A stretch of DNA of 64,000 nt, taken from positions 558,001 to 622,000 of the forward strand of contig OZ245920.1 of assembly GCA_965229685.1 (NCBI GenBank), read 5' to 3'. A program made the position numbers and the translations under genes. Below, one piece after another: positions 33,770 through 42,439 of this stretch. The DNA comes from Pacificispira sp033344895. GTDB lineage: Bacteria > Pseudomonadota > Alphaproteobacteria > UBA8366 > Aestuariispiraceae. Positions within the stretch are counted from its first letter, which is position 1, and each line of letters opens with the position of its first letter. Under the pieces are notes generated by a model. That model was not told where the DNA came from. It made no database searches and worked only from the letters and a program-made list of their open reading frames with translations.

Positions 33770-35038
33770 ATGGAGCGCATTGTCTGGTCGGACACGGCCG
33801 CAGAACCGGCTGTCACGACGGAGGTCTATCAGGGAGGTTCCCGAACATCCGTCGTGGTGATCGGAGGCGGTTATGCCGGACTTTCCGCTGCGCTGCACCT
33901 GGCCGAGTCGGGCACCGATTGTCTGTTGCTTGAGGCGCAGACATTCGGTGCCGGGGCGTCCGGACGCAATAACGGGCAGGTCATACCCGGTCTGAAATAC
34001 GGGCCCGACGACCTTGAGAGGCGATATGGCGATGCGGGCGCCGTCGTCGCGCAAACGGCGGCGGGAACCGCTGATCTTGTCTTCGACCTGATCGAAAAGC
34101 ACGCCATCGATTGCGAACCGGACCGTCGCGGCTGGGTCCGGGCCGCCCACAGCCTCGTTGCCCTGCCGACCATCGAAAAGCAGGCCGCCCAGTGGGCGCG
34201 GCGGGGGGCGCCGGTCGAAATGCTGGACCGCGAACAGGTCGAAACCCTGCTGGGAACGTCGAACTATGTCGGCGGCATGATCGATCGCCGCGCCGGAAGG
34301 CTCCAGCCGCTGTCCTACTGCCGCGGTCTCGCGCGCGCCGCGAAGGCAGCCGGCGCCTTGCTGCATCAGGACAGCCCGGTTCGTGCATTGACGCGTGAAG
34401 GTGGACGCTGGCGCGTGGATACCGATCAGGGAACGGTACGGGCGGACAAGGTCATCCTGGCGACCGGGGCATATCACGACAACCTGATCCCCGGCTGGTC
34501 CAGGGCCTTCATGACCGTGCAGGCGATGCAGATCGCATCGGAACCCCTGACGGCGAATATCGCCCGATCGATCCTGCCGGGTGTCTCCGCGATGTCGGAT
34601 ACGCGAAAGCTGGCAAATGCGATCCGGATGGATGCCGCCGGCCGATTGGCGATCACCGGCCGGGGACCGTTGAGCGGCAAGATCGACAATCGCATTCGCC
34701 AAGACCTTATCCGCGCCATAACGCGGCTTTTTCCGGCGGTTGAAGGACAGGCCTGGTCGCATATCTGGGCCGGCCGCATCGGAATCACCATCGACGAGTT
34801 GCCGCGACTCGCCGCGCCGCGCCCGGCCTGTCTGGCCATTGTCGGGTTCAATGGCCGGGGCGTTGCCATGGCCACGGCCCTGGGCAAGGCAGCCGCCGAT
34901 CATGCCATGGGACAGGAAGCCGGCTTCCCGGTCGTTGACGCCCCGACCATCCCCTTTCACAGTCTGCGGCGACCGGCGCTCGCCACCGCCATTTCGTACT
35001 ACCGCATGCGCGATGCGCTCGGCTTTGCCGGTCGCTAA
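33770..35038 (+). CDS. FAD-dependent amine/amino acid oxidase (DAO family, PuuB-like)
   Basis: The 422-residue protein has the dinucleotide-binding motif VVVIGGGYAGLSAALHLAESG at residues 28-48 (given in parts: GGGYAG), a substrate-side GAGASGRNNGQV segment and a C-terminal FAD contact GFNGRGVAMATALG. This pattern is seen in gamma-glutamylputrescine oxidase and related D-amino acid oxidase-fold enzymes. It lies between a HyuB fragment and a gamma-glutamyltransferase gene, which suggests a gamma-glutamyl-amine or hydantoin-derived substrate. It begins 5 bp after the HyuB fragment. Confidence 0.78.
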   Translation: MERIVWSDTAAEPAVTTEVYQGGSRTSVVVIGGGYAGLSAALHLAESGTDCLLLEAQTFGAGASGRNNGQVIPGLKYGPDDLERRYGDAGAVVAQTAAGTADLVFDLIEKHAIDCEPDRRGWVRAAHSLVALPTIEKQAAQWARRGAPVEMLDREQVETLLGTSNYVGGMIDRRAGRLQPLSYCRGLARAAKAAGALLHQDSPVRALTREGGRWRVDTDQGTVRADKVILATGAYHDNLIPGWSRAFMTVQAMQIASEPLTANIARSILPGVSAMSDTRKLANAIRMDAAGRLAITGRGPLSGKIDNRIRQDLIRAITRLFPAVEGQAWSHIWAGRIGITIDELPRLAAPRPACLAIVGFNGRGVAMATALGKAAADHAMGQEAGFPVVDAPTIPFHSLRRPALATAISYYRMRDALGFAGR

Positions 35039-35065
35039 CACGACCCCATTCGGAGTTCAGTTCAG

Positions 35066-36691
35066 ATGAAAGCCAAGTCCTTCGTCAGCACCCCGCAGCC
35101 CGAGGCCAGCGAAACCGGTATCGAAATCCTGCGACGCGGCGGAAACGCCGTCGACGCGGCCATCGCCGTCGCGCTGGTCCAGGGCGTCGTCGACCCGCAG
35201 ATGTGCGGCATCGCGGGCTTCGGCAGCATGCAGATCTTCCTGCCGAAGAAAGGGTTTCACGGTCTTATCGATTTCCACGGCAAGACCCCCTCGGCCGCGC
35301 GTCCGGACATGTGGGAACACCTGATCGAAGGTGAGACGCGCGACGGGTTCGGCTTCATTCTGAAGGGGCGGGTCAACGATGTCGGCTATCAGTCCATCAC
35401 CGTTCCCGGCAGTCTGAAAGCCTATTACGAGGCGCAGACGGAGCATGGCGTCATGGATTGGGCCGATGTTGTTCAGCCCGCCATCGACCATGCCGAACGC
35501 GGTGTCGTCATCCGGCCGCACATGTATTTCTTCTGGACCCAGAATGACGGCATGGGTCGGGTTCTGACATCGGATCGGCTGGCTTTCACGGAATCGGGAC
35601 GGCGCATCTATTTCAATGCCGATGGCAGCCTCAAGCGGCCAGGGAACCGGCTGCACAATCCCGACATGGCCCGGACACTGCGCACCATCGCGGCGGAAGG
35701 CGCGGATGTTTTCTATCGCGGTGAAATCGCGGACCGGATCGCGGCCGATATGAAAGCGAATGGCGGTCTGCTTTCCCGCGAGGACCTGGAGACCTATCGG
35801 ACCACAAGGACGGAGCCGCTATGGGGGCGGTTCCGCGATTTCGACATCGCCAGCAACCAGCCGCCGGGGGGCGGCATCATGCTGATCGAGATGCTGCAGA
35901 TGCTTGCGCATTTTGATCTCAAGTCGCTCGGCCACAACTCGTCCGAATATCTGCGCATCGTCGCCGAAGCGATGAAGCGCGCGACCAGTGACAAGGATGC
36001 CTTTGTCGGCGACCCTGCATTTTACGACGTCCCGGTCGCCCGGCTGACCGATCCGGACTATGCGCGGGACCAGGCCGAGGCCATCCGCGCGGGTGAGGTC
36101 GCGTCAGTGGAGCGCCTCGTAAAGGCGTTCGACGAATCCAAGGACACGACGCATATCGCCGTTGTCGATCCGGAGGGCGGCATTGTCAGCATGACCCATT
36201 CGCTCGGCATGCCGTCCGGCGTGATCACGGAAGGCCTGGGCTTCATGTACAATGGCTGCATGGGCGTCTTCGATCCGCGTCCCGGGCGGGCGGGATCAAT
36301 TGCCCCCGGCAAGTCCCGGTTCAGTTCGGTCTGCCCGACGATCGCATTCAAGGACGGCGATCCCCGTCTGGTCATCGGCGCGCCGGGCGGCACACAGATC
36401 GCGATGGGCGTGCTGCAGGCAACACTGAACGTGCTGGAATTCGACATGCCCATCGTCGAGGCCATCGCGGCGCCTCGCTTCTCCGCAACCAGCAACGCGA
36501 TCGATATCAGCAACCGGATTCCGGGCTATGTGACCCGCCCGCTCGAGGAACGTGGATATGAAATCATCCGCAGCCATTTGAGCTATGGGTTTGCGGCGGT
36601 TCACGGCCTGAAGCGGGAACCCGACGGCCTGTGGACCGGCGGGGCGGATCCGGGACACGACGGCATGGCTCTCGGTTTCGCCGAAGACTGA
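35066..36691 (+). CDS. Gamma-glutamyltransferase family protein
   Basis: The 541-residue Ntn-hydrolase matures by autocleavage before T361 in KDTTHIAVVD, which becomes the nucleophile of the small subunit. Other family landmarks are GGNAVDAAIA near residue 26 and GAPGGTQIAMGVLQ near the C-terminus. There is no signal peptide, so unlike E. coli Ggt it should act in the cytosol, hydrolysing gamma-glutamyl amides. It is 28 bp downstream of the DAO-family oxidase gene, in the same direction; together they fit catabolism of gamma-glutamylated amines. Confidence 0.85.
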   Translation: MKAKSFVSTPQPEASETGIEILRRGGNAVDAAIAVALVQGVVDPQMCGIAGFGSMQIFLPKKGFHGLIDFHGKTPSAARPDMWEHLIEGETRDGFGFILKGRVNDVGYQSITVPGSLKAYYEAQTEHGVMDWADVVQPAIDHAERGVVIRPHMYFFWTQNDGMGRVLTSDRLAFTESGRRIYFNADGSLKRPGNRLHNPDMARTLRTIAAEGADVFYRGEIADRIAADMKANGGLLSREDLETYRTTRTEPLWGRFRDFDIASNQPPGGGIMLIEMLQMLAHFDLKSLGHNSSEYLRIVAEAMKRATSDKDAFVGDPAFYDVPVARLTDPDYARDQAEAIRAGEVASVERLVKAFDESKDTTHIAVVDPEGGIVSMTHSLGMPSGVITEGLGFMYNGCMGVFDPRPGRAGSIAPGKSRFSSVCPTIAFKDGDPRLVIGAPGGTQIAMGVLQATLNVLEFDMPIVEAIAAPRFSATSNAIDISNRIPGYVTRPLEERGYEIIRSHLSYGFAAVHGLKREPDGLWTGGADPGHDGMALGFAED

Positions 36692-36807
36692 CCTGGTCCA
36701 TCGCCGGCCATCACCCGTTGGCCGTATGCGTGAGGATATCAATCACGCAAACAGAACCGCTCCAGGCCAGATGAACGGTGCCCCCCCAGCGTGACGGGTA
36801 AACTCCG

Positions 36808-37617
36808 CTACGACGTTCGGGCGGAAAAGAAGGCGTGAATCTTTGCGGCGACCCGGGTTGGGATCTCGGTAAGGATGCCGTTCTTCATCTCCGGAAAGAT
36901 ATGGACCTCCGATCCGGGAATTTGTCGCCCCAGATAGCGTGCCGTGTCCGTGTTGCAGCCTGAGGCATATTGACCGGTCAGGACCAGGGTCGGCACCGCA
37001 ATGTCTCCAAGGCGGGGGCCGAGTTCCGTGTCGAGGTAGAGCTTGTAGGCTTCGAGAAAGACGGCGCGGTCGATATCTGCGAACTGATCGAGACGCTTCT
37101 CGAGGAGGCCGGGGTGGGTCGCGACAAATGCGTCGGTGTACCAGCGGGCGACCAGACCGCCCATTGCCCCGCGAACCCCTTTCGAATTGACCTCGTCTAT
37201 GAGTGCCTTTCCGGCGGCGCGATCCCGCTGTGTCCGTCCGGCGGGCATAGCCAGCAGGCACAATCCTTTCAATCGATCGGCATTTTCAAGCGCGTAGCTG
37301 GCGGCGATCATGGCGCCCAGTGAGTGTCCGACCAGGCGGAACTGCTCCAGGTCGAAGCGTTTCCGAACGTTCTCCAGATCATCGACGAGGCGGGCCATGG
37401 AGAATGAACCCGAAGTGCATTCCGATGTCCCGTGGCACCGAAGATCATATGTGATGCAGCGATAGTGCGTTCGGAGGCTTTCGACGGTCGGCTGCCATGT
37501 CGCGTGGGTTGAGGCGTTGCCGTGCACGAACACGATCGGCGGCCCGTTTCCCTGCTCGAAACAGGACATGACGCAGCCGGGCGTCTCTACCCCGCGTTCT
37601 CTGCTTGCCGGTGTCAT
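36808..37617 (-). CDS. Alpha/beta-hydrolase with a degenerate catalytic triad
   Basis: The 269-residue protein has the hydrolase fold: oxyanion segment VFVHGNAS near residue 30 and nucleophile elbow GHSLG with S99. Alignment with the paralogue encoded at 39062-39847 shows the other triad members lost: the Asp in TGELDGGCN is Ala (A218, TGQYASGCN), and the His in LKHAILAE is Asn (N246, MKNGILTE). It may be a non-hydrolytic protein, a decarboxylase or dioxygenase-like enzyme as known for some fold members, or a decaying copy. It is the last gene of the minus operon and overlaps the tautomerase gene by 4 bp. Confidence 0.78.
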   Translation of the reverse strand: MTPASRERGVETPGCVMSCFEQGNGPPIVFVHGNASTHATWQPTVESLRTHYRCITYDLRCHGTSECTSGSFSMARLVDDLENVRKRFDLEQFRLVGHSLGAMIAASYALENADRLKGLCLLAMPAGRTQRDRAAGKALIDEVNSKGVRGAMGGLVARWYTDAFVATHPGLLEKRLDQFADIDRAVFLEAYKLYLDTELGPRLGDIAVPTLVLTGQYASGCNTDTARYLGRQIPGSEVHIFPEMKNGILTEIPTRVAAKIHAFFSARTS

Positions 37618-37805
37618 TTGGCTTTTCGACTTATCAGCGTGCCGGCGACGCCCCAGTTCTGTTTCGATATGTCATTGATGACGATGTGCACGGATTCAGG
37701 GGATCCGCCGCATGTGCTGACAAAGGATTCGGTCAGGGCTTCAACGAGGGCGGCCTTGCTGTCCTCGCTGCGACCCTCGAACATTTCGACGCGAATAATC
37801 GGCAT
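37614..37805 (-). CDS. 4-oxalocrotonate tautomerase family protein
   Basis: The protein is 63 residues, the normal length of a 4-OT subunit. It begins MPIIRVEMFEGRS; after removal of Met the amino-terminal proline is the catalytic base, and an early Arg (R12) is present as in the family. It lies between the flavin monooxygenase gene (53 bp away) and the degenerate hydrolase gene (4-bp overlap). It would isomerise an enol or unsaturated keto acid formed after ring cleavage or hydrolysis. Confidence 0.82.
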   Translation of the reverse strand: MPIIRVEMFEGRSEDSKAALVEALTESFVSTCGGSPESVHIVINDISKQNWGVAGTLISRKAK

Positions 37806-37858
37806 GGTACGATTCTCTCATCAAGTTTTGGGTAAAGGACGGTGCTTGGAACGTCACC

Positions 37859-39016
37859 CTAGATCGAGGGCAGATGGTCGACCGCGCATCTCAGGTTTCG
37901 CTGGAATGTGTCCGTGCGCGAAATGATCGGCAGGATGCGGCTTCGAAGTCCCAGCAGCTTGCTGGGCCAGCGGGTTCCGACAAAGCCGTAAAGGTAGGAC
38001 ATGCGCTGCGTCTGATCGATATAGGGGCGCTCCGCCCGCTCCCAGCGCTGCAGGCCGTCCAGGATATCGTTGGTTTCGGAGACCGTTTTCGCCAGTACCG
38101 TGGCATTGACGATGGCGACGCAGGCACCCTGGCCGAGATTGGGGGCCATTCCATGGGCCGCGTCCCCGACGATGCAAACGCGACCCTTTGACCAATGTGA
38201 GCAATGCACGTTGAAGAACGGCCGCCAGTGCTCTTCGGGATGCCGCGGAAGTCGGCGCAGGTATTCCTCGTACATCGGGTGGCTTTGGACCCAGGCCTCC
38301 AGATTGAACGGTTGTTGAATCCGGCCGGCGACATCCTCCTCCGGGCAGCACAGGAATACGTAGTGATAGTCCTTGTTGGCCGGTGCCATTCCGATGCGCC
38401 GCCCGCCATTCCACATTTCAATGCGACGGGAGTTCAGGCCATCGCCATCCTTCCGCGGGATCAGATGTCTGCCGCAGCCGTCGCGCAGACCGACAATGCG
38501 CCGCGCCAGCTTCGTGGAGTCCCGGACCTTGGAGAAGACACCGTCCGCCCCCACGACCAGATCGACCTTGGGACCCATCCCGCTCTCAAATTCGAGCCGG
38601 CCTTCCGGGTCGGCACCCATCACACGGGAGTTCGTTACGATATCGACGCCGGAAGCTGCGGCTTCCTCGGCGAGGATGCGATGAAGTTCGGTCCGCAGAA
38701 TGACGATCAGTTCAGGGTCGCCGTAACCGTTTCGCCGCAGGTTGATCTCGCGACCTTTGTGGTCCTGCAGTAGCCGGGGAACGGTCGAGCGTACGCCGCT
38801 TTCCTCGACTTTGTCGTACACCCCAAGGCCGCGCAGCGCATGCAGCGCATTCTGCCAGAGATAAATACCTGCACCGATTTCTCGAAGTTCCTTGCCCTTT
38901 TCATGCACACGGACCCTCCAGCCGCGCTTGGCCAGCGCGGTTGCGGCGGCGAGGCCGGCCAGGCCTGCGCCTGCAATTTCGGCGGTCCTTTGTGGAGTGG
39001 AGGTCATGCTGGTCAT
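37859..39016 (-). CDS. FAD-dependent aromatic-ring monooxygenase (salicylate hydroxylase-like)
   Basis: The 385-residue protein is a class A flavin monooxygenase. It has the GxGxxG motif GAGLAGLAAATALAKRG, DG motif VVGADGVFSKVR and GD motif CIVGDAAHGMAPNLGQGA. These bind FAD and NADPH/NADH in hydroxylases of salicylate, 6-hydroxynicotinate and similar rings. It shares an operon with two hydrolases and a tautomerase, and diverges from a quaternary-amine ABC transporter. The ring substrate is therefore possibly an N-heterocycle or a betaine-like aromatic, which is inferred only from context. Confidence 0.85.
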   Translation of the reverse strand: MTSMTSTPQRTAEIAGAGLAGLAAATALAKRGWRVRVHEKGKELREIGAGIYLWQNALHALRGLGVYDKVEESGVRSTVPRLLQDHKGREINLRRNGYGDPELIVILRTELHRILAEEAAASGVDIVTNSRVMGADPEGRLEFESGMGPKVDLVVGADGVFSKVRDSTKLARRIVGLRDGCGRHLIPRKDGDGLNSRRIEMWNGGRRIGMAPANKDYHYVFLCCPEEDVAGRIQQPFNLEAWVQSHPMYEEYLRRLPRHPEEHWRPFFNVHCSHWSKGRVCIVGDAAHGMAPNLGQGACVAIVNATVLAKTVSETNDILDGLQRWERAERPYIDQTQRMSYLYGFVGTRWPSKLLGLRSRILPIISRTDTFQRNLRCAVDHLPSI

Positions 39017-39061
39017 CCGCGGTCTTCCTTCATGGATTGCTGTCGTGTCGGTGTGAATTCA

Positions 39062-39847
39062 TCAGACATCCGGGGTCTGGGCGGAGATGAAGCGGCCCAC
39101 TTCAGCCGCGACGCGACCCGGCGCCTCGGCCAGGATCGCGTGCTTGAGGCCGTTCAGTATGACGAGCTCCGAATTCGGAAGCTGACTGTCGATGAATGTG
39201 TTGAGGCGCGGGTTGCAGCCGCCATCCAGCTCACCCGTGAGCACCAGGGAAGGGGTGTTCACTTCCTTGAGCCATGGCGCCATCTCGGTCTCCGCGTAAA
39301 TGCGGAAAACGTTCAGGAAGACCTCCGGATTCGTCGACATGACCTGATCGAGCCGGGCGCGGACGACATTCGGGTTCGCTTCGGCGAAGGCATCGGTGTA
39401 CCAGCGGTCGACAAGGGTCTCGAGAACATTGCCGATGCCGTCGCGTTCCATGCGTTCGACGACGCCGATGACTTTCGCGCTGTCCTCCGAGGTACGGCCG
39501 GCGGCCGTGGACAGCAGCGACAGGGTCGCGACCCTTTCGGGATATTTTCGTGCATAGGCCGGACCGATCATACCGCCCAGCGAATGCCCGGCGATATGCA
39601 TTCTTGGAAGGTCGAGCCGCGCACGAAGCCGCTCGAGATCGTCGACAAGATCGTCCAGCGTGAAGGGCACCGACGGCACCGGCGCGGTGCCGTGGCCACG
39701 AAGGTCATAGCTGATGCACCGAAACCGCGCCTGAAGATTGTTCACCACGCCGTCCCAGGCATTGTGGGAGGCGCCAATTCCATGCACCAGGACAAGCGGG
39801 TCTCCGTCTCCGGCTTCCCAGGAAGGACAATCGATTTCTTGAGGCAT
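39062..39847 (-). CDS. Alpha/beta-hydrolase (enol-lactonase/ring-cleavage product hydrolase-like)
   Basis: The 261-residue protein has a full catalytic triad: S89 in IAGHSLGGM, D208 in TGELDGG and H236 in LKHAILAE, with the oxyanion motif LVHGIGAS near residue 20. It resembles PcaD-like and meta-cleavage hydrolases. It is the first gene of the four-gene minus operon, 45 bp upstream of the flavin monooxygenase, and is a paralogue of the last gene, whose triad is lost. A role in hydrolysing a lactone, amide or ring-fission product of the monooxygenase reaction is likely. Confidence 0.82.
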   Translation of the reverse strand: MPQEIDCPSWEAGDGDPLVLVHGIGASHNAWDGVVNNLQARFRCISYDLRGHGTAPVPSVPFTLDDLVDDLERLRARLDLPRMHIAGHSLGGMIGPAYARKYPERVATLSLLSTAAGRTSEDSAKVIGVVERMERDGIGNVLETLVDRWYTDAFAEANPNVVRARLDQVMSTNPEVFLNVFRIYAETEMAPWLKEVNTPSLVLTGELDGGCNPRLNTFIDSQLPNSELVILNGLKHAILAEAPGRVAAEVGRFISAQTPDV

Positions 39848-40261
39848 TGCTGAAGATTTCCGTGCAGTAGTTGTGTCGTTTTTCCGTGCCAGGGAACCTG
39901 ACCGTCACGGCACTAAACGTCGGTCATTTGGATCATGCAAATTGATAGTATTGATTTTATCATCACTGTTTTTGATGAATTTAGGCGCACATCAATCATC
40001 AACAAAAACAATTCAAATATAAAAACTATCGATTGGATTTATCGATGAGTATTTGGTTCCGTCAGTTCAATGAGTGTCCCGGCAGGCCAATTGTGGCTCG
40101 GCGCCGAGGCATGAATGAATGGCGGGGGAAGTCATGCGCGAGAGGGATACAAACGGGCCTGAAAGCCTTTCTGTCGGCTCTGACTGGGGGGCGATGCTCG
40201 GCGGACCGCGACGGTCGCTTGGTTTCATTCCATCCAGCAAAGACAAGAAGGGTGGAATCTA
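39848..40261. promoter_or_regulatory. Divergent AT-rich promoter region between the hydrolase operon and the ABC transporter operon
   Basis: About 414 bases with no credible gene. The stretch 39935-40045 is strikingly AT-rich. It carries TGATA-N10-TATCA at 39943-39962 and ATCGAT-N7-ATCGAT at 40027-40045, both candidate sites for the LysR protein encoded at 43693-44646. An open frame of 92 codons on the plus strand at 40033-40311 runs into the transporter gene and is not credible. Confidence 0.45.
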
Positions 40262-41467
40262 GTGTCGGCGAAACTCAAGATCGCGAACCTGTCGAAGGTG
40301 TTTGGGGATAAGCCGGATATTGTCTTCGGCATGGCCCGGGAGGGGCTGCATCCAAAGGAGATATTCGAGCGTACCGGCCAGATGCTGGCGGTGTCCGACG
40401 TCTCGTTCGACGTGAATGAAGGCGAAATCTTCACCATCATGGGCCTGTCCGGGTCGGGGAAATCCACCCTGGTCCGGTGTCTGAACCGTCTCGTGGAGCC
40501 GACATCCGGTACCGTCCTGCTGGACGGCGAGGATATCTGTGGTGCCTCGCCTGCGCGCCTGCGGGATATCCGGCGTCACAAGCTGTCCATGGTGTTTCAG
40601 AACTTCGCACTTCTGCCGCACAAATCGGTCCGTCAGAATGTGGAATTCGGTCTGCTGATCCGTGACGAACCGGCGGTCGAACGCCGCCGCAGGGCGGAAA
40701 GTGCAATCGAACAGGTCGGTCTCACGCCCTGGGCGGACCGCTTTCCGGATAGCCTGAGCGGCGGCATGAAACAGCGGGTCGGATTGGCCAGGGCCCTGGC
40801 CAGCGATGCCGACATCATGCTGATGGACGAACCTTTCAGCGCCCTGGATCCCCTGATCCGAACCGACCTTCAGGCCGAACTGATCCGAATCCAAAAGGCG
40901 ATCAAGAAGACAATCATCTTCATCACGCACGACTTCTATGAGGCCGTGAAGTTGAGCGACAAGGTCGCCATCATGCGCGACGGCCGTTGCGTTCAGGTCG
41001 CCTCGCCGGAAGAGATCGTGCTCTCTCCGGCGGATGGCTATGTCCGGGACTTTGCAAAGGAACTGGACCCCGCGCGTGTGATTTCCGCGCGAACAATGGC
41101 CCGTTTCGGCGGGGCGGCCGTTGACCCCGATGCCAGTCCGGACGACGTCCTGGCCGCCATGCGCGCCGCTGGAAAATCCTGCCTGATCGTGGCGGACGAG
41201 ATCGGCGCGCCGCAGGGCTATATCTGCCGTGCCGATCTGGACTCCTTGGCGCGTTCCAGCGGTGCCCGGGCGCGGGATTTCTGCAACGGGGCCAGCGTCC
41301 GGGTGGTTCCGGAAACCATGCCGTTGATCGATGTCTATTCCGTCATGGGCGACGGTCTGCCCGTGGCTGTCGTCGATGCGAAAAGGCGGATCGTCGGGAC
41401 CTTCGATGCGGGCGACGTGTTGAGCCGGCTGTCGACTTCGGCCCATTCCCATCAGCGTGCCGTTTGA
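40262..41467 (+). CDS. proV: Quaternary-amine (glycine betaine/proline-type) ABC transporter ATPase
   Basis: The 401-residue protein has the long N-terminal extension typical of ProV, Walker A GLSGSGKST at 61-69, signature LSGGMKQRVGLARAL, Walker B IMLMDEPFSALDP, and a C-terminal regulatory region resembling CBS domains (about 290-395, GYICRADLDSLARS). It starts with GTG 40262. The gene order ATPase, permease, binding protein is that of proVWX. It diverges from the hydrolase/monooxygenase operon, so it may import the substrate of that pathway rather than an osmolyte. Confidence 0.87.
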   Translation: MSAKLKIANLSKVFGDKPDIVFGMAREGLHPKEIFERTGQMLAVSDVSFDVNEGEIFTIMGLSGSGKSTLVRCLNRLVEPTSGTVLLDGEDICGASPARLRDIRRHKLSMVFQNFALLPHKSVRQNVEFGLLIRDEPAVERRRRAESAIEQVGLTPWADRFPDSLSGGMKQRVGLARALASDADIMLMDEPFSALDPLIRTDLQAELIRIQKAIKKTIIFITHDFYEAVKLSDKVAIMRDGRCVQVASPEEIVLSPADGYVRDFAKELDPARVISARTMARFGGAAVDPDASPDDVLAAMRAAGKSCLIVADEIGAPQGYICRADLDSLARSSGARARDFCNGASVRVVPETMPLIDVYSVMGDGLPVAVVDAKRRIVGTFDAGDVLSRLSTSAHSHQRAV

Positions 41468-41483
41468 GGAGCATTGAACGGAA

Positions 41484-42416
41484 ATGGATAGACTTCCCGA
41501 AGACTATGAACTGCCGGTCGACGACGTCATCAACCTGTTCGTCGGGTGGCTTGTCGATGAATGGCGTCCGGTTTTCCAGGCGTTCCGGTGGCCAATTTCC
41601 TTCGTCCTGGACAACATTCAGGACTTCCTTCTGGTCCTGCCGTTCTGGGCTGTGGTGATCGCCTTTTTCGTGATCGGCTGGCGCGCTGCAGGATTTCGTA
41701 CAGGCGTCTTCGCGGCGGCATCGTTCCTGGCGATTGCCCTGATGGGCATCTGGGATCAGGCGATGGAAACGCTGTCGATCCTGATGACCTCCGTGACCTT
41801 CTGCATCGTTGCGGGCATTCCGATCGGGATTCTGGTAGGGCGCCACAACAGGCTTTGGCTGGGGCTACGGCCGATCCTCGACATCATGCAGACGACGCCG
41901 TCCTTCGTGTACCTGGTGCCTGTGGTGATGCTGTTCGGGATCGGCACCGTGCCGGGTGTGATCGCCACGATCTTCTTCTCCATTCCGCCAATCATTCGGC
42001 TGACCAATCTCGGGATGCGGCAGATTCCCGTCGAAACGCGGGAGGCCGGGGAGGCCTTCGGCGCAACGGAGTGGCAGTCGCTGTTTCACATCCGCCTGCC
42101 GCTGGCCCTGCCGTCAATCATGGCGGGCCTGAACCAGACGCTTCTGATGTCCATGGTCATGAGCGTGATCATCTCCATGATCGGCGCCGAGGGGCTGGGC
42201 CTTACCGTTCTACAGGGGATCGGTCGCCTTGATGTCGGCCTCGCCGGCGTCGGGGGCATCGGCATCATCCTGCTGGCCATCACATTGGACCGGATCACCC
42301 AGGGCCTGGGTGAACATGCAAGGCAACTGCACGGGGGGGGCACTGATCAGTCATTGGTGCGCCGGGTTTTCTCAGTTGTCTTCAGCACTTCCCCGGAAGT
42401 GAAGACCAACAAGTGA
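41484..42416 (+). CDS. proW: Quaternary-amine ABC transporter permease
   Basis: The 310-residue inner-membrane protein is ProW-like: an N-terminal hydrophilic stretch, then several helices. The inner-membrane component loop GEAFGATEWQSLFHIRLPLALPSIMAGLNQ carries the ABC-permease EAA signature. It follows the ATPase gene after 16 bp. A homopolymer of G near the 3' end (about 42335) lies in the hydrophilic tail and keeps the frame. Confidence 0.87.
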   Translation: MDRLPEDYELPVDDVINLFVGWLVDEWRPVFQAFRWPISFVLDNIQDFLLVLPFWAVVIAFFVIGWRAAGFRTGVFAAASFLAIALMGIWDQAMETLSILMTSVTFCIVAGIPIGILVGRHNRLWLGLRPILDIMQTTPSFVYLVPVVMLFGIGTVPGVIATIFFSIPPIIRLTNLGMRQIPVETREAGEAFGATEWQSLFHIRLPLALPSIMAGLNQTLLMSMVMSVIISMIGAEGLGLTVLQGIGRLDVGLAGVGGIGIILLAITLDRITQGLGEHARQLHGGGTDQSLVRRVFSVVFSTSPEVKTNK

Positions 42417-42439
42417 AATCTAACAGAGGAGGCGTACCG

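Noticed and set aside
39062..39847. Calling this hydrolase pcaD
   Set aside because: It has a full triad and is PcaD-like, but its operon lies more than 19 kb from pcaGH with other partners, so a specific pcaD name is not supported.
40033..40311. 92-codon plus-strand frame before the ABC transporter
   Set aside because: It runs into the transporter gene in another frame and shows no family features.
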